Assembly (NCBI GenBank): GCA_016183805.1
Contig: JACPDX010000013.1
Coordinates: 1 to 64,000, forward strand
Origin: Bacteroidota bacterium
Lineage (GTDB): Bacteria > Bacteroidota > Bacteroidia > Flavobacteriales_E > Vicingaceae
Length of the DNA stretch: 64,000 nt
Direction: 5' to 3'
Shown here: piece by piece, positions 34,686-46,406 of the stretch
How positions within the stretch are numbered: position 1 is the first letter of the stretch
Layout: the number at the start of each line of letters is the position of its first letter
Position numbers and translations under genes: made by a program
Notes under the pieces: generated by a model
Database searches by the model: none
What the model was told of the DNA's origin: nothing
The model's input: only the letters and a program-made list of their open reading frames with translations

Positions 34686-37600
34686 ATGAATCGAATTTCC
34701 ATTCTTCAAAGGCTAAAATTACTAACAGTTGTTTTAGCCACCTTACTTACCAGTGGCAACCTTTTTGCCACGCACGCCCAAAGTGCTGACATTACTTATC
34801 AATGTTTAGGCGGCAATCAATATCAAATACAAGTATCTTTTTATAGAGATTGTGCTGGTGTTGCTGCTCCAAATACGGTGAGTGTAAATCTTTCTTCTGC
34901 CTCGTGCAGTCAAAACTTTAACGCAACTTTAAATAAAATACCAGGAACCGGAATTGATGTTACTCAAGTTTGTAATACCATCAATACGCAATGTAATGGA
35001 GGAACTTATCCAGGTGTTCAAGAATATATTTATCAGTCAGTTGTTACACTTCCTGCACAATGTACCGATTGGGTTTTTAGCTTTTCGTTGTGTTGTAGAA
35101 ACAATGCCATCAATACCATTAATACTCCAGGTAGTGAAAATATTTATGTTGAAGCTGAATTAAATAACCTTGATTTCCCGTGTAACAGTTCTCCAAGCTT
35201 TTCAAATCCTCCGGTTTCTTATCCTTGTATCGGGCAAACCTCTTGTTTTAACCATGGAGCAATTGATGTTGATGGAGATTCGTTGTATTACTCACTTTTA
35301 CCTCCAGCAACTAGTGCAACAACCACTGTAACTTATGTGGCGGGTTATTCTGCCACACAACCTTTAATCTCTAGTCCGTTAATTAGTTTTAATCCAAACA
35401 CTGGTGATATTTGTATGACTCCAACCCTGCTTGAAGTAACCGTTTTAGCGGTTAGAGTAGAGGAATGGCGTAATGGGGTTTTTGTTGGTAGTGTTATTCG
35501 TGACATTCAATTGAGAACGGTTTTGTGCAACAATACTTTACCAACTGTTTCAGGAATTGATGGAACTGGGCAATTTTCTACAACTGCTTGTGTGGGTTCA
35601 AATTTATCATTTACTATTCCTTCACAGGATGTAGATGCTGGCCAAACTGTTACTTTAACATGGAACAACGCCATATCTGGAGCAACATTTACATCAAACA
35701 ATTTACAAATTCCGACAGCCACATTTAGTTGGACTCCAACCTTAACAGATGTTAGTACTGTTCCTTATTGTTTTACGGTTCAAGTTAAAGATAATAATTG
35801 TCCTTTAAATGGAGTTCAAGTCTACTCGTTTTGTATAACTGTTTCTGCCTTAAACATTACAACCAGTTCAACCACGGCTAACTGTGGAGCATCCAACGGT
35901 TCAGCAACAGTTTCAGTACTAAATGGAACAGCACCTTATACCTATCAATGGTCGCCAAGCGGAGGAAACAATGCCACAGCAAATGGATTACTTGCAGGAA
36001 ATTATACGGTATTAGTTACCGATGCTGCAGGTTGTTCAGCTAGCCAAACAGTTACTATCGGAAGTGGTGCTGCACCTGGAAATGTGATTATTTCCTCAAC
36101 AAATGTTACTTGTTTTAGTGCAAATAATGGAACTGCTCTGGCAAATGCAAATGGAGGTCAGCAACCTTACACCTACTTATGGTCGAATGGTGTAACAACC
36201 GATTTTATTCAAAATTTAGCTCCCGGAATCTATCAAGTAACAGTTACCACAGCAAACGGTTGCGTTACCATAGCATCAGTAACTATTACAGAGCCTTTAT
36301 TGCCTTTAACAGCAGCAATTTCAACTACACCAGTAACCTGTTTTGGAGGGAATAATGGTACAGCAACAATTGTAGCTTCTGGAGGAACACTTCCTTACCA
36401 ATACAGTTGGAATACTACCCCAATTCAAACCACATCAACAGCAAATAATTTAACAGCCAATAATTATAGCGTTACGGTGGTAGATGCAAATGGATGTTCT
36501 ACTGTTGGAGAAATAATGGTAACTCAACCTAGTGCTTTATCGTTAACACTTTTAAACCAACAAAATGTTACGTGTTTTGGTGTAAATGATGGAGTATTAA
36601 GTGTAAATGTGAATGGAGGAACAGCACCTTACCAGTACAATTGGAATAGCGGTTCTTTACCTAATACAGCAACAATAAACAACTTAACATCAGGTAATTA
36701 TAATTTGATAGTAGTTGATGCAAACGGTTGTACTCAATCTGTAAATTACGCCATAACTGAACCTACATTGCTAAATACTGTCGTTTCAAATCAAACCGAT
36801 ATTAATTGTTATGGCTTAACCAACGGAAGTATTACCTCCATAACTACTGGAGGAACAACTCCCTACACTTATTTATGGAGTAATGGAGGAACCACTCCTG
36901 ATATCAATACATTGAGTGTTGGAACTTATAACTTATTGGCAACCGATGCAAACGGTTGTACTAATACGCTTTCGGTAAACATTACAGCTCCCTCATCTCC
37001 TTTAACATCAACTATTTCCACTACACCAGTAAATTGTTTTGGAGAAAATAATGGTACAGCAACAGTTTTGGCTTTTGGAGGAACACCTCCTTACCAGTAC
37101 AGTTGGAATACTACTCCAATTCAAACCACACCAACAGCAAATAATTTAACAGCTAATAACTATAGTGTAACCATAACCGATGCAAATGGATGTTTAACAG
37201 TTGGGAATGGAATAGTTACTCAACCCACCTCTTTATCATTAACATTACTCAACCAACAAAATGTTTCGTGTTTTGGAGTAAACGATGGGGGGGTAAGCGT
37301 AAATGTAAACGGAGGAACTGCTCCTTATCAATACAGTTGGAATGGTGGCTCTTTACCTAACACAGCAACCGTTAGTAACTTAAGCCCTGGAAATTATAAC
37401 CTTAACCTTATTGATGCAAACGGTTGTAGCCTAACAGCAAGTTATAGTATTTCAGAACCCATTGTTTTAACCAATGTCATTTCAACTCAACAAAATATTT
37501 CTTGTTATGGCTTAACCAACGGAACCCTTACTACCACAGCAACAGGAGGGACAACACCTTATACTTATCAATGGAGTAATGGAGCAACAACTTCAACCGT

Positions 37601-38942
37601 AAATAATTTAGGTATTGGAACTTATTACTCATGGGTAACTGACGCAAATGGCTGTTCGTCGGTAACATCTACAAACATTACACAACCAGCAGTAATTTCA
37701 ACCACAGTATCAAATAATGTGATGATTTGCCCAAATGAACAAACCACATTACAAGCTTTTTCTACTGGAGGAACTGGAATTTTAACGTATCAATGGAGTA
37801 ATGGTTTGAGTGGGCAAAATGCAATTGTTTCTCCAACTTCAGAAACAACCTATCAAGTTTATAGTATCGACGAAAATGGATGTGTCGGAAATACTGCTAC
37901 AACAATCGTTTCGGTAAACGATATTAATCTGGCATTATTAGATGTTTTTGGCGATGATGCTATATGTGTTGGAGAAATTGCAGAAGTATATGCTACCTTT
38001 AAACCAGGTTTAGGCACTTATACTTTTGCATGGGATAACGGATTAGGAACAAGTTTAATCCCAATTGGAGTATCTCCAAACACAACTACCAACTATACCA
38101 TTACCGTTACCGATGATTGTGGAAATACGCTTTCAGATGGTGCTTTGATTGAAGTGCATCCTTTACCTGAAGTTGGATTACCACCTCAAACAGCAATGGA
38201 TTGTGGAGAAGTAAACTTTAATTTTCAAAATAACTTTGGAAACCCATCTGGTTCAACATACAACTGGAATTTTGGTGATAATTCGTTTTCAACCAATCAA
38301 ACATCAATTAAAACCTATAGTCAAACAGGAAGTTACACGGTAACGCTAATTGTTACTACACCTTTTGGATGCACCGATTTAGCTACAACAACCATTAATG
38401 CCGTTGTTAATCCTGTAGCTCGTGCTGGATTTGATTTTACGCCTGATGAGGAATTAAATGCCAACAACGCAACACTTTATTTTACTAATTATTCAACAAA
38501 CACCTCTGTATATAAATGGAATTTTGGTGATGGCGGAACATCAACTATTGCAGAACCTGTTCATACCTATTTAGATAAAGGAGAGTACATAATTACCCTA
38601 ATTACTAACAATAATTTTAATTGTGCCGATACGTTGAGTAGAGTAATTAAGGTAGATCCTGCATACAATTTTTACATCCCAAATGCTTTTACACCTGACA
38701 AAGATGGTTTAAATGAAATATTCACTGCTGTTGGAGAAGAAATTAAAGAGTTTAGTATGCAAATTTTTAATCGATGGGGAGAAAAAATATATGAAACTCA
38801 CGATTTAGCTAAAGGCTGGGATGGAAAAGCTAAAGATGGCAGTGAAATTGCTCAACAAGATGTTTATGTGTATGATATTCGATTAAGAGATTTTACCGGG
38901 AAATTGCACACCATGCAAGGAAAGGTTACATTGATAAAGTAG
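34686..38942 (+). CDS. T9SS type B cargo with SprB and PKD repeats
   Basis: The start at 34686 (MNRISILQRLKLL) places the signal peptide directly at the N-terminus. An upstream in-frame ATG at 34650 would add 12 residues before it. The 1418-residue protein has an N-terminal domain of about 240 residues with paired Cys (TYQCLGGNQYQIQVSFYRDC). A region around 260-400 follows, then about nine SprB repeats (VTCFGGNNGTATI, GGTxPYxYxW, LxAGNYxVxVxDANGC), two PKD domains near the end (NFGDGGTSTI) and a type B sorting domain (IPNAFTPDKDGLNEIFTAVG). It is a likely cell-surface adhesin of the SprB kind, involved in gliding or attachment. No PorP/SprF gene lies next to it. Confidence 0.92.
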   Translation: MNRISILQRLKLLTVVLATLLTSGNLFATHAQSADITYQCLGGNQYQIQVSFYRDCAGVAAPNTVSVNLSSASCSQNFNATLNKIPGTGIDVTQVCNTINTQCNGGTYPGVQEYIYQSVVTLPAQCTDWVFSFSLCCRNNAINTINTPGSENIYVEAELNNLDFPCNSSPSFSNPPVSYPCIGQTSCFNHGAIDVDGDSLYYSLLPPATSATTTVTYVAGYSATQPLISSPLISFNPNTGDICMTPTLLEVTVLAVRVEEWRNGVFVGSVIRDIQLRTVLCNNTLPTVSGIDGTGQFSTTACVGSNLSFTIPSQDVDAGQTVTLTWNNAISGATFTSNNLQIPTATFSWTPTLTDVSTVPYCFTVQVKDNNCPLNGVQVYSFCITVSALNITTSSTTANCGASNGSATVSVLNGTAPYTYQWSPSGGNNATANGLLAGNYTVLVTDAAGCSASQTVTIGSGAAPGNVIISSTNVTCFSANNGTALANANGGQQPYTYLWSNGVTTDFIQNLAPGIYQVTVTTANGCVTIASVTITEPLLPLTAAISTTPVTCFGGNNGTATIVASGGTLPYQYSWNTTPIQTTSTANNLTANNYSVTVVDANGCSTVGEIMVTQPSALSLTLLNQQNVTCFGVNDGVLSVNVNGGTAPYQYNWNSGSLPNTATINNLTSGNYNLIVVDANGCTQSVNYAITEPTLLNTVVSNQTDINCYGLTNGSITSITTGGTTPYTYLWSNGGTTPDINTLSVGTYNLLATDANGCTNTLSVNITAPSSPLTSTISTTPVNCFGENNGTATVLAFGGTPPYQYSWNTTPIQTTPTANNLTANNYSVTITDANGCLTVGNGIVTQPTSLSLTLLNQQNVSCFGVNDGGVSVNVNGGTAPYQYSWNGGSLPNTATVSNLSPGNYNLNLIDANGCSLTASYSISEPIVLTNVISTQQNISCYGLTNGTLTTTATGGTTPYTYQWSNGATTSTVNNLGIGTYYSWVTDANGCSSVTSTNITQPAVISTTVSNNVMICPNEQTTLQAFSTGGTGILTYQWSNGLSGQNAIVSPTSETTYQVYSIDENGCVGNTATTIVSVNDINLALLDVFGDDAICVGEIAEVYATFKPGLGTYTFAWDNGLGTSLIPIGVSPNTTTNYTITVTDDCGNTLSDGALIEVHPLPEVGLPPQTAMDCGEVNFNFQNNFGNPSGSTYNWNFGDNSFSTNQTSIKTYSQTGSYTVTLIVTTPFGCTDLATTTINAVVNPVARAGFDFTPDEELNANNATLYFTNYSTNTSVYKWNFGDGGTSTIAEPVHTYLDKGEYIITLITNNNFNCADTLSRVIKVDPAYNFYIPNAFTPDKDGLNEIFTAVGEEIKEFSMQIFNRWGEKIYETHDLAKGWDGKAKDGSEIAQQDVYVYDIRLRDFTGKLHTMQGKVTLIK

Positions 38943-39052
38943 TAAGGGGTTAGTTATTAAACGATTATTTTATCCAGAGTAGCGAGGAGCAGCCTGTCCC
39001 ATAGTTATCGGGAAGTATATAGAGAACCCAAAAACTTGATTACCTTTGACGA

Positions 39053-40204
39053 ATGAAAGAACAAAAACAATTCTTCGACAAACTGGCTTCAGGTTTTAAC
39101 GACAACAGTTTTGTAAAAATAACATTAAGCAAACCCGCTTACAAAGGTGATGGATTGCTGAACATTTACATTCGTCCGGTTGAGGTAAAAAGCGAATTGG
39201 TTTTTTCGTGTACTTATCATTATCAAACCAACGATCAGGTAAAAAACTTTACATTGGTTGAAATAGAAAACTTGTTAAAAGAATTGCTCAATCAAAAATT
39301 TAAAGTAGCAACCTTATTTACTTTAAAAGAAGATTTTACACTACAATTTTCTAAAAAAGGAAAAGTAAGTACCCGAACTGCTGCTCCAAGTTTTGAACAA
39401 AAACCTCCGGTAAGTCACGATAAACCAAAAGCTGGAAGAGCTAAATTGGGTAAATATTTGGAGTTACTTGGTGTTACTGAAGAAAATGGTTTAGTTATTC
39501 CTAAAATGGCAGATAAGTTTAAACAAATAAACAAGTACTTGGAAATTATTGACAACTTACTAAAAAATACCGATTTACAAAAAAAAATAAAAGTAGTTGA
39601 CATGGGTTCAGGTAAAGGGTATTTAACGTTTGCGTTATACGATTATTTGGTGAACCAAAAGAAAATGGAAGCCACTTTTTTGGGTATAGAATCCAGAAAA
39701 GAATTGGTGGATTTTTGCAATAAAACAGCCCAAGATTGTGGTTTTGAAAACTTAACTTTTGAAAACAAAACTATTAACGAATATAAAGCTAAAAAAATAG
39801 ACATCTTAATCGCTTTACACGCCTGCGATACTGCTACCGACGATGCTATTTTCAAAGGAATGCAAGCTAACGCAACGCTGATAGTAACTGCCCCTTGCTG
39901 TCATAAACAAATACGACAACAACTAAAAGGCAAGGAACCACAAAATCCAATATTAAAATATGGTATTTTTAAGGAGCGCCAATACGAAATGGTTACCGAT
40001 ACCTTGCGTGCTTTAATTATGGAGCAACACCAATACAATTCGCATATTTTTGAATTTATATCAAACGAACACACCCGAAAAAATGTAATGTTGGTGGGAA
40101 CCAAAAGCAATAAAAAAGTGGATTCGAAAGCATTGAACAAAAAAATAGAAGAAGTAAAACAAGCTTTTGGCATTGAACAACATTATTTAGAAACACTGAA
40201 TTAA
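39053..40204 (+). CDS. Class I SAM-dependent methyltransferase (Methyltransf_32 type)
   Basis: The 383-residue protein has an N-terminal region of about 170 residues without recognised motif. A Rossmann methyltransferase domain follows with motif I VVDMGSGKGYLTFALYDYL (about residues 181-199), FLGIESRKEL and the family-typical HACDTATDDAIFKG ... APCCHKQIRQQL. Eukaryotic relatives include GSTCD-like proteins, and RNA is a plausible substrate, but this is not shown. A -7 box TACCTTTG ends only 4 nt before the ATG, so the mRNA may be leaderless. It converges on dprA with 2 nt between stops. Confidence 0.85.
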   Translation: MKEQKQFFDKLASGFNDNSFVKITLSKPAYKGDGLLNIYIRPVEVKSELVFSCTYHYQTNDQVKNFTLVEIENLLKELLNQKFKVATLFTLKEDFTLQFSKKGKVSTRTAAPSFEQKPPVSHDKPKAGRAKLGKYLELLGVTEENGLVIPKMADKFKQINKYLEIIDNLLKNTDLQKKIKVVDMGSGKGYLTFALYDYLVNQKKMEATFLGIESRKELVDFCNKTAQDCGFENLTFENKTINEYKAKKIDILIALHACDTATDDAIFKGMQANATLIVTAPCCHKQIRQQLKGKEPQNPILKYGIFKERQYEMVTDTLRALIMEQHQYNSHIFEFISNEHTRKNVMLVGTKSNKKVDSKALNKKIEEVKQAFGIEQHYLETLN

Positions 40205-40206
40205 TT

Positions 40207-41313
40207 CTACTTTACTTTAAACATTTTTCCAGGCAACGATTTTACCAAGTTTTTAAACTCCATTTCAAGTAAAATTGAACCTGTTTTACTCATGGGCAAT
40301 TTTGCCAACAAAGAAATATCATCAATGGCAACTTTATCTTGTCGATTTAATATATCGTAAATTAATTTTTCCTCGTTGGTTAATTCCACAAACAACTTAG
40401 TTTGATTAGATGTTACGGTTTCTTCGGCTTTCCATCCCATAATATATTCGATATCTTTCGCCGATTGGATTAGGTGTGCTTTATTTTGTTTAATCAACGC
40501 ATTACAACCTTCCGATTGCATATCATTAATCCTACCTGGCAATGCAAAAACATCACGGTTGTAGGTATTTGCTAATTCCGCAGTAATTAATGAACCTCCT
40601 TTATTGCTTGATTCTATTACTATGGTTAAATCGGATAATCCTGCAATTATCCGATTTCGTTTCGGAAAATTTTCTCTATCGGGATTCGTTCCGCTTCTAA
40701 ATTCTGAAACTAACCCTCCATGTTGAACCATTTGTTTTGCGGTTGAAGCATGAATAGTCGGATAAATTCTGTCTAGCCCGTGAGCCAAAACACCTACGGT
40801 TGGCAAATTGTTTTTGAGAGCGGCTTTGTGTGCACAAATATCAATACCAAAAGCCAATCCGCTTACTATTAGTGGTTTGTGAGAAGCCAAATCATTCATT
40901 AATTTTTCGCAAAAATCCTTACCATAATCGGTAGCATTTCTAGTCCCAACAATACTAATTACTTTTTGTGTATTAAAATTAAATTCACCGTTTGAAAAAA
41001 TAACCAAAGGACCATCTTCGCAATGGATTAACCGTTTAGGATAATTATCATCTAAAAAGGAATATGCTTTAATGTTATTTTTTTCGATAAAGGCTAATTC
41101 GTTTTGTGCCAAACTTAAAGCAAAATCTTTGTTTTGAGTAATGTTTTGTGCATTAACCTCTCCTATTCCTGGTATTTTTTCTAAAGCCGATTTTTTATCG
41201 CTAAAAACCTGATTTACAGAGCCTGTATATGCTATTAATTTTTTAGCAGTTATACTTCCAATATTAGGTATGGTCGTAAGGGCAATGTAGTATAGCAAAT
41301 TTTTATCCACCAA
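40207..41313 (-). CDS. dprA: DNA-processing protein DprA
   Basis: The 368-residue protein has an N-terminal helix-hairpin-helix segment (about 10-75). The DprA/Smf Rossmann domain follows (about 80-290, SIVGTRNATDYG, SGLAFGIDICAHKAAL, SEFRSGTNPDRENFPKRNRI), then a C-terminal winged-helix domain (about 300-368). DprA binds incoming single-stranded DNA and loads RecA during natural transformation. No other competence gene is in the window. It converges on the methyltransferase gene with stops only 2 nt apart. Confidence 0.95.
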   Translation of the reverse strand: MVDKNLLYYIALTTIPNIGSITAKKLIAYTGSVNQVFSDKKSALEKIPGIGEVNAQNITQNKDFALSLAQNELAFIEKNNIKAYSFLDDNYPKRLIHCEDGPLVIFSNGEFNFNTQKVISIVGTRNATDYGKDFCEKLMNDLASHKPLIVSGLAFGIDICAHKAALKNNLPTVGVLAHGLDRIYPTIHASTAKQMVQHGGLVSEFRSGTNPDRENFPKRNRIIAGLSDLTIVIESSNKGGSLITAELANTYNRDVFALPGRINDMQSEGCNALIKQNKAHLIQSAKDIEYIMGWKAEETVTSNQTKLFVELTNEEKLIYDILNRQDKVAIDDISLLAKLPMSKTGSILLEMEFKNLVKSLPGKMFKVK

Positions 41314-41446
41314 TAGAAAAGGTTAATTTAAATGGTAAAAATAATAATTAGTCAAACCTTAAAAAGCTTTTGCGAAATTACTTTTTCGATAACTTTAAAC
41401 TTTCCAAAAGTTTAAAAAAGGTTGAATACACGATACCGAGAATAAC

Positions 41447-41479
41447 AAAAGAGCCACAAAATTCAGTTGCAGCTCTTTT
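41447..41479 (-). terminator. Terminator after gyrB
   Basis: AAAAGAGC and GCTCTTTT pair around a 17-nt loop, 28 nt past the gyrB stop on the minus strand, with T-rich sequence following on that strand. Confidence 0.65.
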
Positions 41480-41507
41480 ATTATTCGTTATTTCAATCGA
41501 TTTAATA

Positions 41508-43457
<1,950 letters not shown>

Positions 43458-43608
43458 TTATTTAAATTTCGCTTTTTTTAAAGAGTAACAAATATAAGCA
43501 TTACAAGGGGTTAATTGAGAAATTTTATTGATTAGATACGTGTATTTATTAACACAAAAATTAACAGCAGTAGAATGGTGTTAATAGCAATAAATTAAGG
43601 GGTAAATC

Positions 43609-44283
43609 TTATTTGTTTAGAGATAATTCTTTCAGTAAATCAGTTATTAATCCCTGATAACAATTGGTAAGAGAGTGGGCTTTTAAACACTTTTCTTCAA
43701 TCATAGCAACCGATGGAAATTCGCCACAATTGAGTTTCACATTACCTTTTCCAATAATTTTTTCTTTTTTGTTATTGTAAACATCAAAATCAATTTTGTG
43801 TAATGAAAAAGAATTTCGCTTATTATTATCTCCGATATAAGCGGTGTGAACAGTTTTTTCTATGTTATACCAATTAACAAATAGTATATATTCTGCCTGA
43901 TATTGACTTAAAAGCTCAGCAAGTTTATCAGCTTCAACTAAATTCAAATTACTTGCATTGTATTTTTTTCCTTTAAATTTTTCTATATCGTATTTCATGA
44001 GTTTTTTTAACGACAAATAATCAATTTCGGCAATCATTTCAAATTCAAATTGTTCATTTTTATAGCTTGAAAATGCATCCGATAAACTTTTAGTGTATTG
44101 ATTAAAAACTTCTTGTTCGGTAACATTGTTAATTTGTGCTATTTCCGATAAATTGTATTCCGACACAAACTGAAAACGGGTATAAGGAACTACAAGAATT
44201 TTTTGTTTTTGGGCAAAAATATCTTGAGTATCTCCAAAAATCAACAACACAATAACAACTATTATTTTGATTAAATTTTGCAT
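43609..44283 (-). CDS. Secreted protein of unknown function downstream of tyrS
   Basis: The 224-residue protein has a signal peptide (about 1-24, ending DIFAQ) followed by ILVVPYTRFQFVSEYNL and an alternating alpha/beta body. Two Cys pairs are possible (KLNCGEF, EEKCLKAHSLTNC). I recognise no family. Its start codon overlaps the tyrS stop (TAATG), so it is translationally coupled to tyrS, an odd pairing of an envelope protein with a tRNA synthetase. Probably periplasmic. Confidence 0.75.
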   Translation of the reverse strand: MQNLIKIIVVIVLLIFGDTQDIFAQKQKILVVPYTRFQFVSEYNLSEIAQINNVTEQEVFNQYTKSLSDAFSSYKNEQFEFEMIAEIDYLSLKKLMKYDIEKFKGKKYNASNLNLVEADKLAELLSQYQAEYILFVNWYNIEKTVHTAYIGDNNKRNSFSLHKIDFDVYNNKKEKIIGKGNVKLNCGEFPSVAMIEEKCLKAHSLTNCYQGLITDLLKELSLNK

Positions 44284-45563
44284 TAAATCGTTTTGATTAA
44301 ATAATAATTCTTCTTCCCTTTTTGAATTAAAATGTATTTTCCTTGTATCAAATCTTCTGAACTTAACATTTTTTCTTCGCCAACTTTAATTTTATTTACA
44401 CTTATGGCATTTTCTTTTAATGCCCTTCTGGCTTCGCCATTGGATGCTAAAAAATTAGTTTTTGAAGCCAATGCATCAACAATACTTAACCCAGATTGGA
44501 CTTCTTTCAAGCCAACTTCAGCTTGAGGAACGCCATCAAAAATATCGTTAAAAATCTCCTCTGAAAGTGCTTTCAAAGCAATCAATGCTTCCTCATCTTT
44601 TTTAAATAAAATCTCCGAAGCATTTACGGCTGCCTCATAATCTTCAACAGAATGTACTCTTGTGGTAATGTCTTTAGCCAATTCTTTTTGTAACAAACGT
44701 AAATGTGGGGCTTCGGCATGTTGTTTTTCCAACAATTCAATTTCTTGTTGTGTTTTCAACGTAAAAATTCGGATGTATTTTGAAGCATCTTCGTCGGAAG
44801 CATTAATCCAATACTGGTAAAATTTGTACGGCGAAGTTTTGGTTTTATCCAACCAAACATTTCCGCCTTCGGTTTTTCCAAACTTGGTCCCGTCTGCTTT
44901 TTTTATGAGTGGAGTGGTTACAGCAAATGCTTCTCCTCCTGCTTTTCGTCGAATCAATTCTGTACCGGTAACAATGTTCCCCCATTGATCGGAACCACCC
45001 AACTGAACCGTACAATTTTTGTTTTTCCACAACCAGTAAAAATCATAACCTTGAACCAATTGGTAGCTAAATTCGGTAAACGACATGCCCGTTTCCATTC
45101 TGCTTTTCACCGAATCTTTAGCCATCATGTAATTTACGGTAATGTGTTTCCCCACATCACGAATAAATTCTAAAAAGCTCATACCTTTAAACCAATCGTA
45201 ATTGTTAACCATTTCGGCAGAATTTGCTCCACAATTAAAATCTAAAAATTGTTCGAGTTGTTTTTTTACTCCGTTTAAGTTGTGTTGTAGTGTTTGGTCG
45301 TCTAATAAATTTCGTTCAGCCGATTTTCCTGAAGGATCTCCCACCATGCCGGTAGCACCACCAACCAATGCAAACGGTTTATGTCCGGCTTTTTGTAAAT
45401 GCACTAAAATCATAATTTGCACCAAACTACCAATGTGCAGCGAGTCGGCAGTAGGGTCAAAACCAATGTAAGCCGAAGTCATCCCTTTAGCAAATTGTTC
45501 TTCCGTTCCGGGCATCATGTCTTGTATCATGCCTCTCCATTTCAGTTCTTCAATAAAGTTCAT
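44283..45563 (-). CDS. tyrS: Tyrosyl-tRNA synthetase
   Basis: The 426-residue class I synthetase has the HIGH-like [12 protein letters not shown], the tyrosine pocket ([21 protein letters not shown]), the KMSKS equivalent KFGKT and a C-terminal S4 RNA-binding domain (about 355-426). Charges tRNA(Tyr). A -7 box TATTTTTG lies on the minus strand at 45594-45587, 23 nt before the start. The gene for a secreted protein overlaps its stop codon. Confidence 0.97.
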   Translation of the reverse strand: MNFIEELKWRGMIQDMMPGTEEQFAKGMTSAYIGFDPTADSLHIGSLVQIMILVHLQKAGHKPFALVGGATGMVGDPSGKSAERNLLDDQTLQHNLNGVKKQLEQFLDFNCGANSAEMVNNYDWFKGMSFLEFIRDVGKHITVNYMMAKDSVKSRMETGMSFTEFSYQLVQGYDFYWLWKNKNCTVQLGGSDQWGNIVTGTELIRRKAGGEAFAVTTPLIKKADGTKFGKTEGGNVWLDKTKTSPYKFYQYWINASDEDASKYIRIFTLKTQQEIELLEKQHAEAPHLRLLQKELAKDITTRVHSVEDYEAAVNASEILFKKDEEALIALKALSEEIFNDIFDGVPQAEVGLKEVQSGLSIVDALASKTNFLASNGEARRALKENAISVNKIKVGEEKMLSSEDLIQGKYILIQKGKKNYYLIKTI

Positions 45564-45601
45564 TCTGATTCTAGTTTTTTGATGGACAAAAATAAGTTTT
45601 T

Positions 45602-45699
45602 AACCGCAAAGAATTCAAAGAAAAATTACGCAAAGAATGATAAGAATTTGATTTTGCGTTCTTAGTGAACTTTGTAACTTCTTGGTGTTCTTTGTGGTT
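45602..45699. repeat. Imperfect inverted repeat of the AACCGCAAAGAA type
   Basis: The left arm AACCGCAAAGAA...TTACGCAAAG and the right arm CTTTGTAACTTCTTGGTG then TTCTTTGTGGTT are imperfect inverted copies spanning 98 bp between tyrS and the mazG-like gene. It looks like a small non-coding mobile repeat (MITE-like). It contains no ORF. Confidence 0.6.
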
Positions 45700-45705
45700 A
45701 TTTTT

Positions 45706-46032
45706 TTACCTTAATTTTTCGTTGTTATGATGTCGTTCACTATCTCGAGCAGTCTTTTTTTCGAGGTTTTTTTGAAGTGCTTGAGTTAAGTCAACCCCTG
45801 TTTGATTAGCTAAGCAAATAAGTACAAACAAAACATCTGCCAATTCTTCACCTAAGTCTTTGTTTTTGTCGCTTTCTTTTTCGGATTGTTCACCGTATCG
45901 TCGGGCAATAATTCGGGCTACTTCACCAACCTCTTCAGTTAGCATTGCCATATTGGTGAGTTCATTAAAATAACGAACTCCATGTGTTTTTATCCAATCG
46001 TCAACGAGCTTTTGGGACTGTTCTATGGTCAT
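45706..46032 (-). CDS. MazG-like nucleotide pyrophosphohydrolase
   Basis: The 108-residue all-alpha protein has the metal-binding EEVGEVARIIARRYG and EELADVLFVLICLAN motifs, the ExxE and ExxD pattern of the MazG/iMazG superfamily. It likely hydrolyses a nucleoside triphosphate to the monophosphate for pool cleaning; the exact substrate is unknown. It lies next to the repeat protein upstream with about one base between them, and probably in the pgk transcription unit. Confidence 0.9.
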   Translation of the reverse strand: MTIEQSQKLVDDWIKTHGVRYFNELTNMAMLTEEVGEVARIIARRYGEQSEKESDKNKDLGEELADVLFVLICLANQTGVDLTQALQKNLEKKTARDSERHHNNEKLR

Positions 46033-46033
46033 G

Positions 46034-46372
46034 TTAGAATTTTAACAAATGTGCTTTGGATTGATTATTCCAACCTACTTGACTTTCATAATCGACAAAG
46101 AAAATTTTAAGATCGGCTTGGCTTTCGTAATCTACAAAATATACTTTTTTGTTGGCTTGAGATTCGTAATCAACAGCATACCAAAGTCCATCTTTATTGG
46201 CTTGGCTTTCGTATTTAACCATAAAAACTTTTAAATCGCACTGCGACTCATATTTTACAATGTAAACTTTAAGGTCGGCCTGACTTTCGTATTGTACTTT
46301 ATAAATTTTTTGTGCAGAAACACTTGTTGTAGCAAAAGCTAAAAACAAGAAAATAGGAATAATGTACTTCAT
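46034..46372 (-). CDS. Secreted YESQAD-repeat protein (DUF6150-like)
   Basis: I prefer the ATG at 46372, which puts a signal peptide (MKYIIPIFLFLAFATTSVSA) at the N-terminus; an in-frame ATG at 46393 adds seven residues. The mature protein of about 90 residues is almost entirely six copies of a 13-15-residue repeat, core (V)(K/D)YESQADLKVYI. The fourth unit is interrupted by KDGLWYA. It resembles the DUF6150 family of short Bacteroidota repeat proteins. The strict spacing of Tyr, Glu and Gln suggests a short beta-solenoid or stacked sheet. It lies between pgk and the mazG-like gene on the same strand. Confidence 0.75.
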   Translation of the reverse strand: MKYIIPIFLFLAFATTSVSAQKIYKVQYESQADLKVYIVKYESQCDLKVFMVKYESQANKDGLWYAVDYESQANKKVYFVDYESQADLKIFFVDYESQVGWNNQSKAHLLKF

Positions 46373-46406
46373 AACAAATTGTTTTTTAATCAAATGTAAT
46401 CAATTC

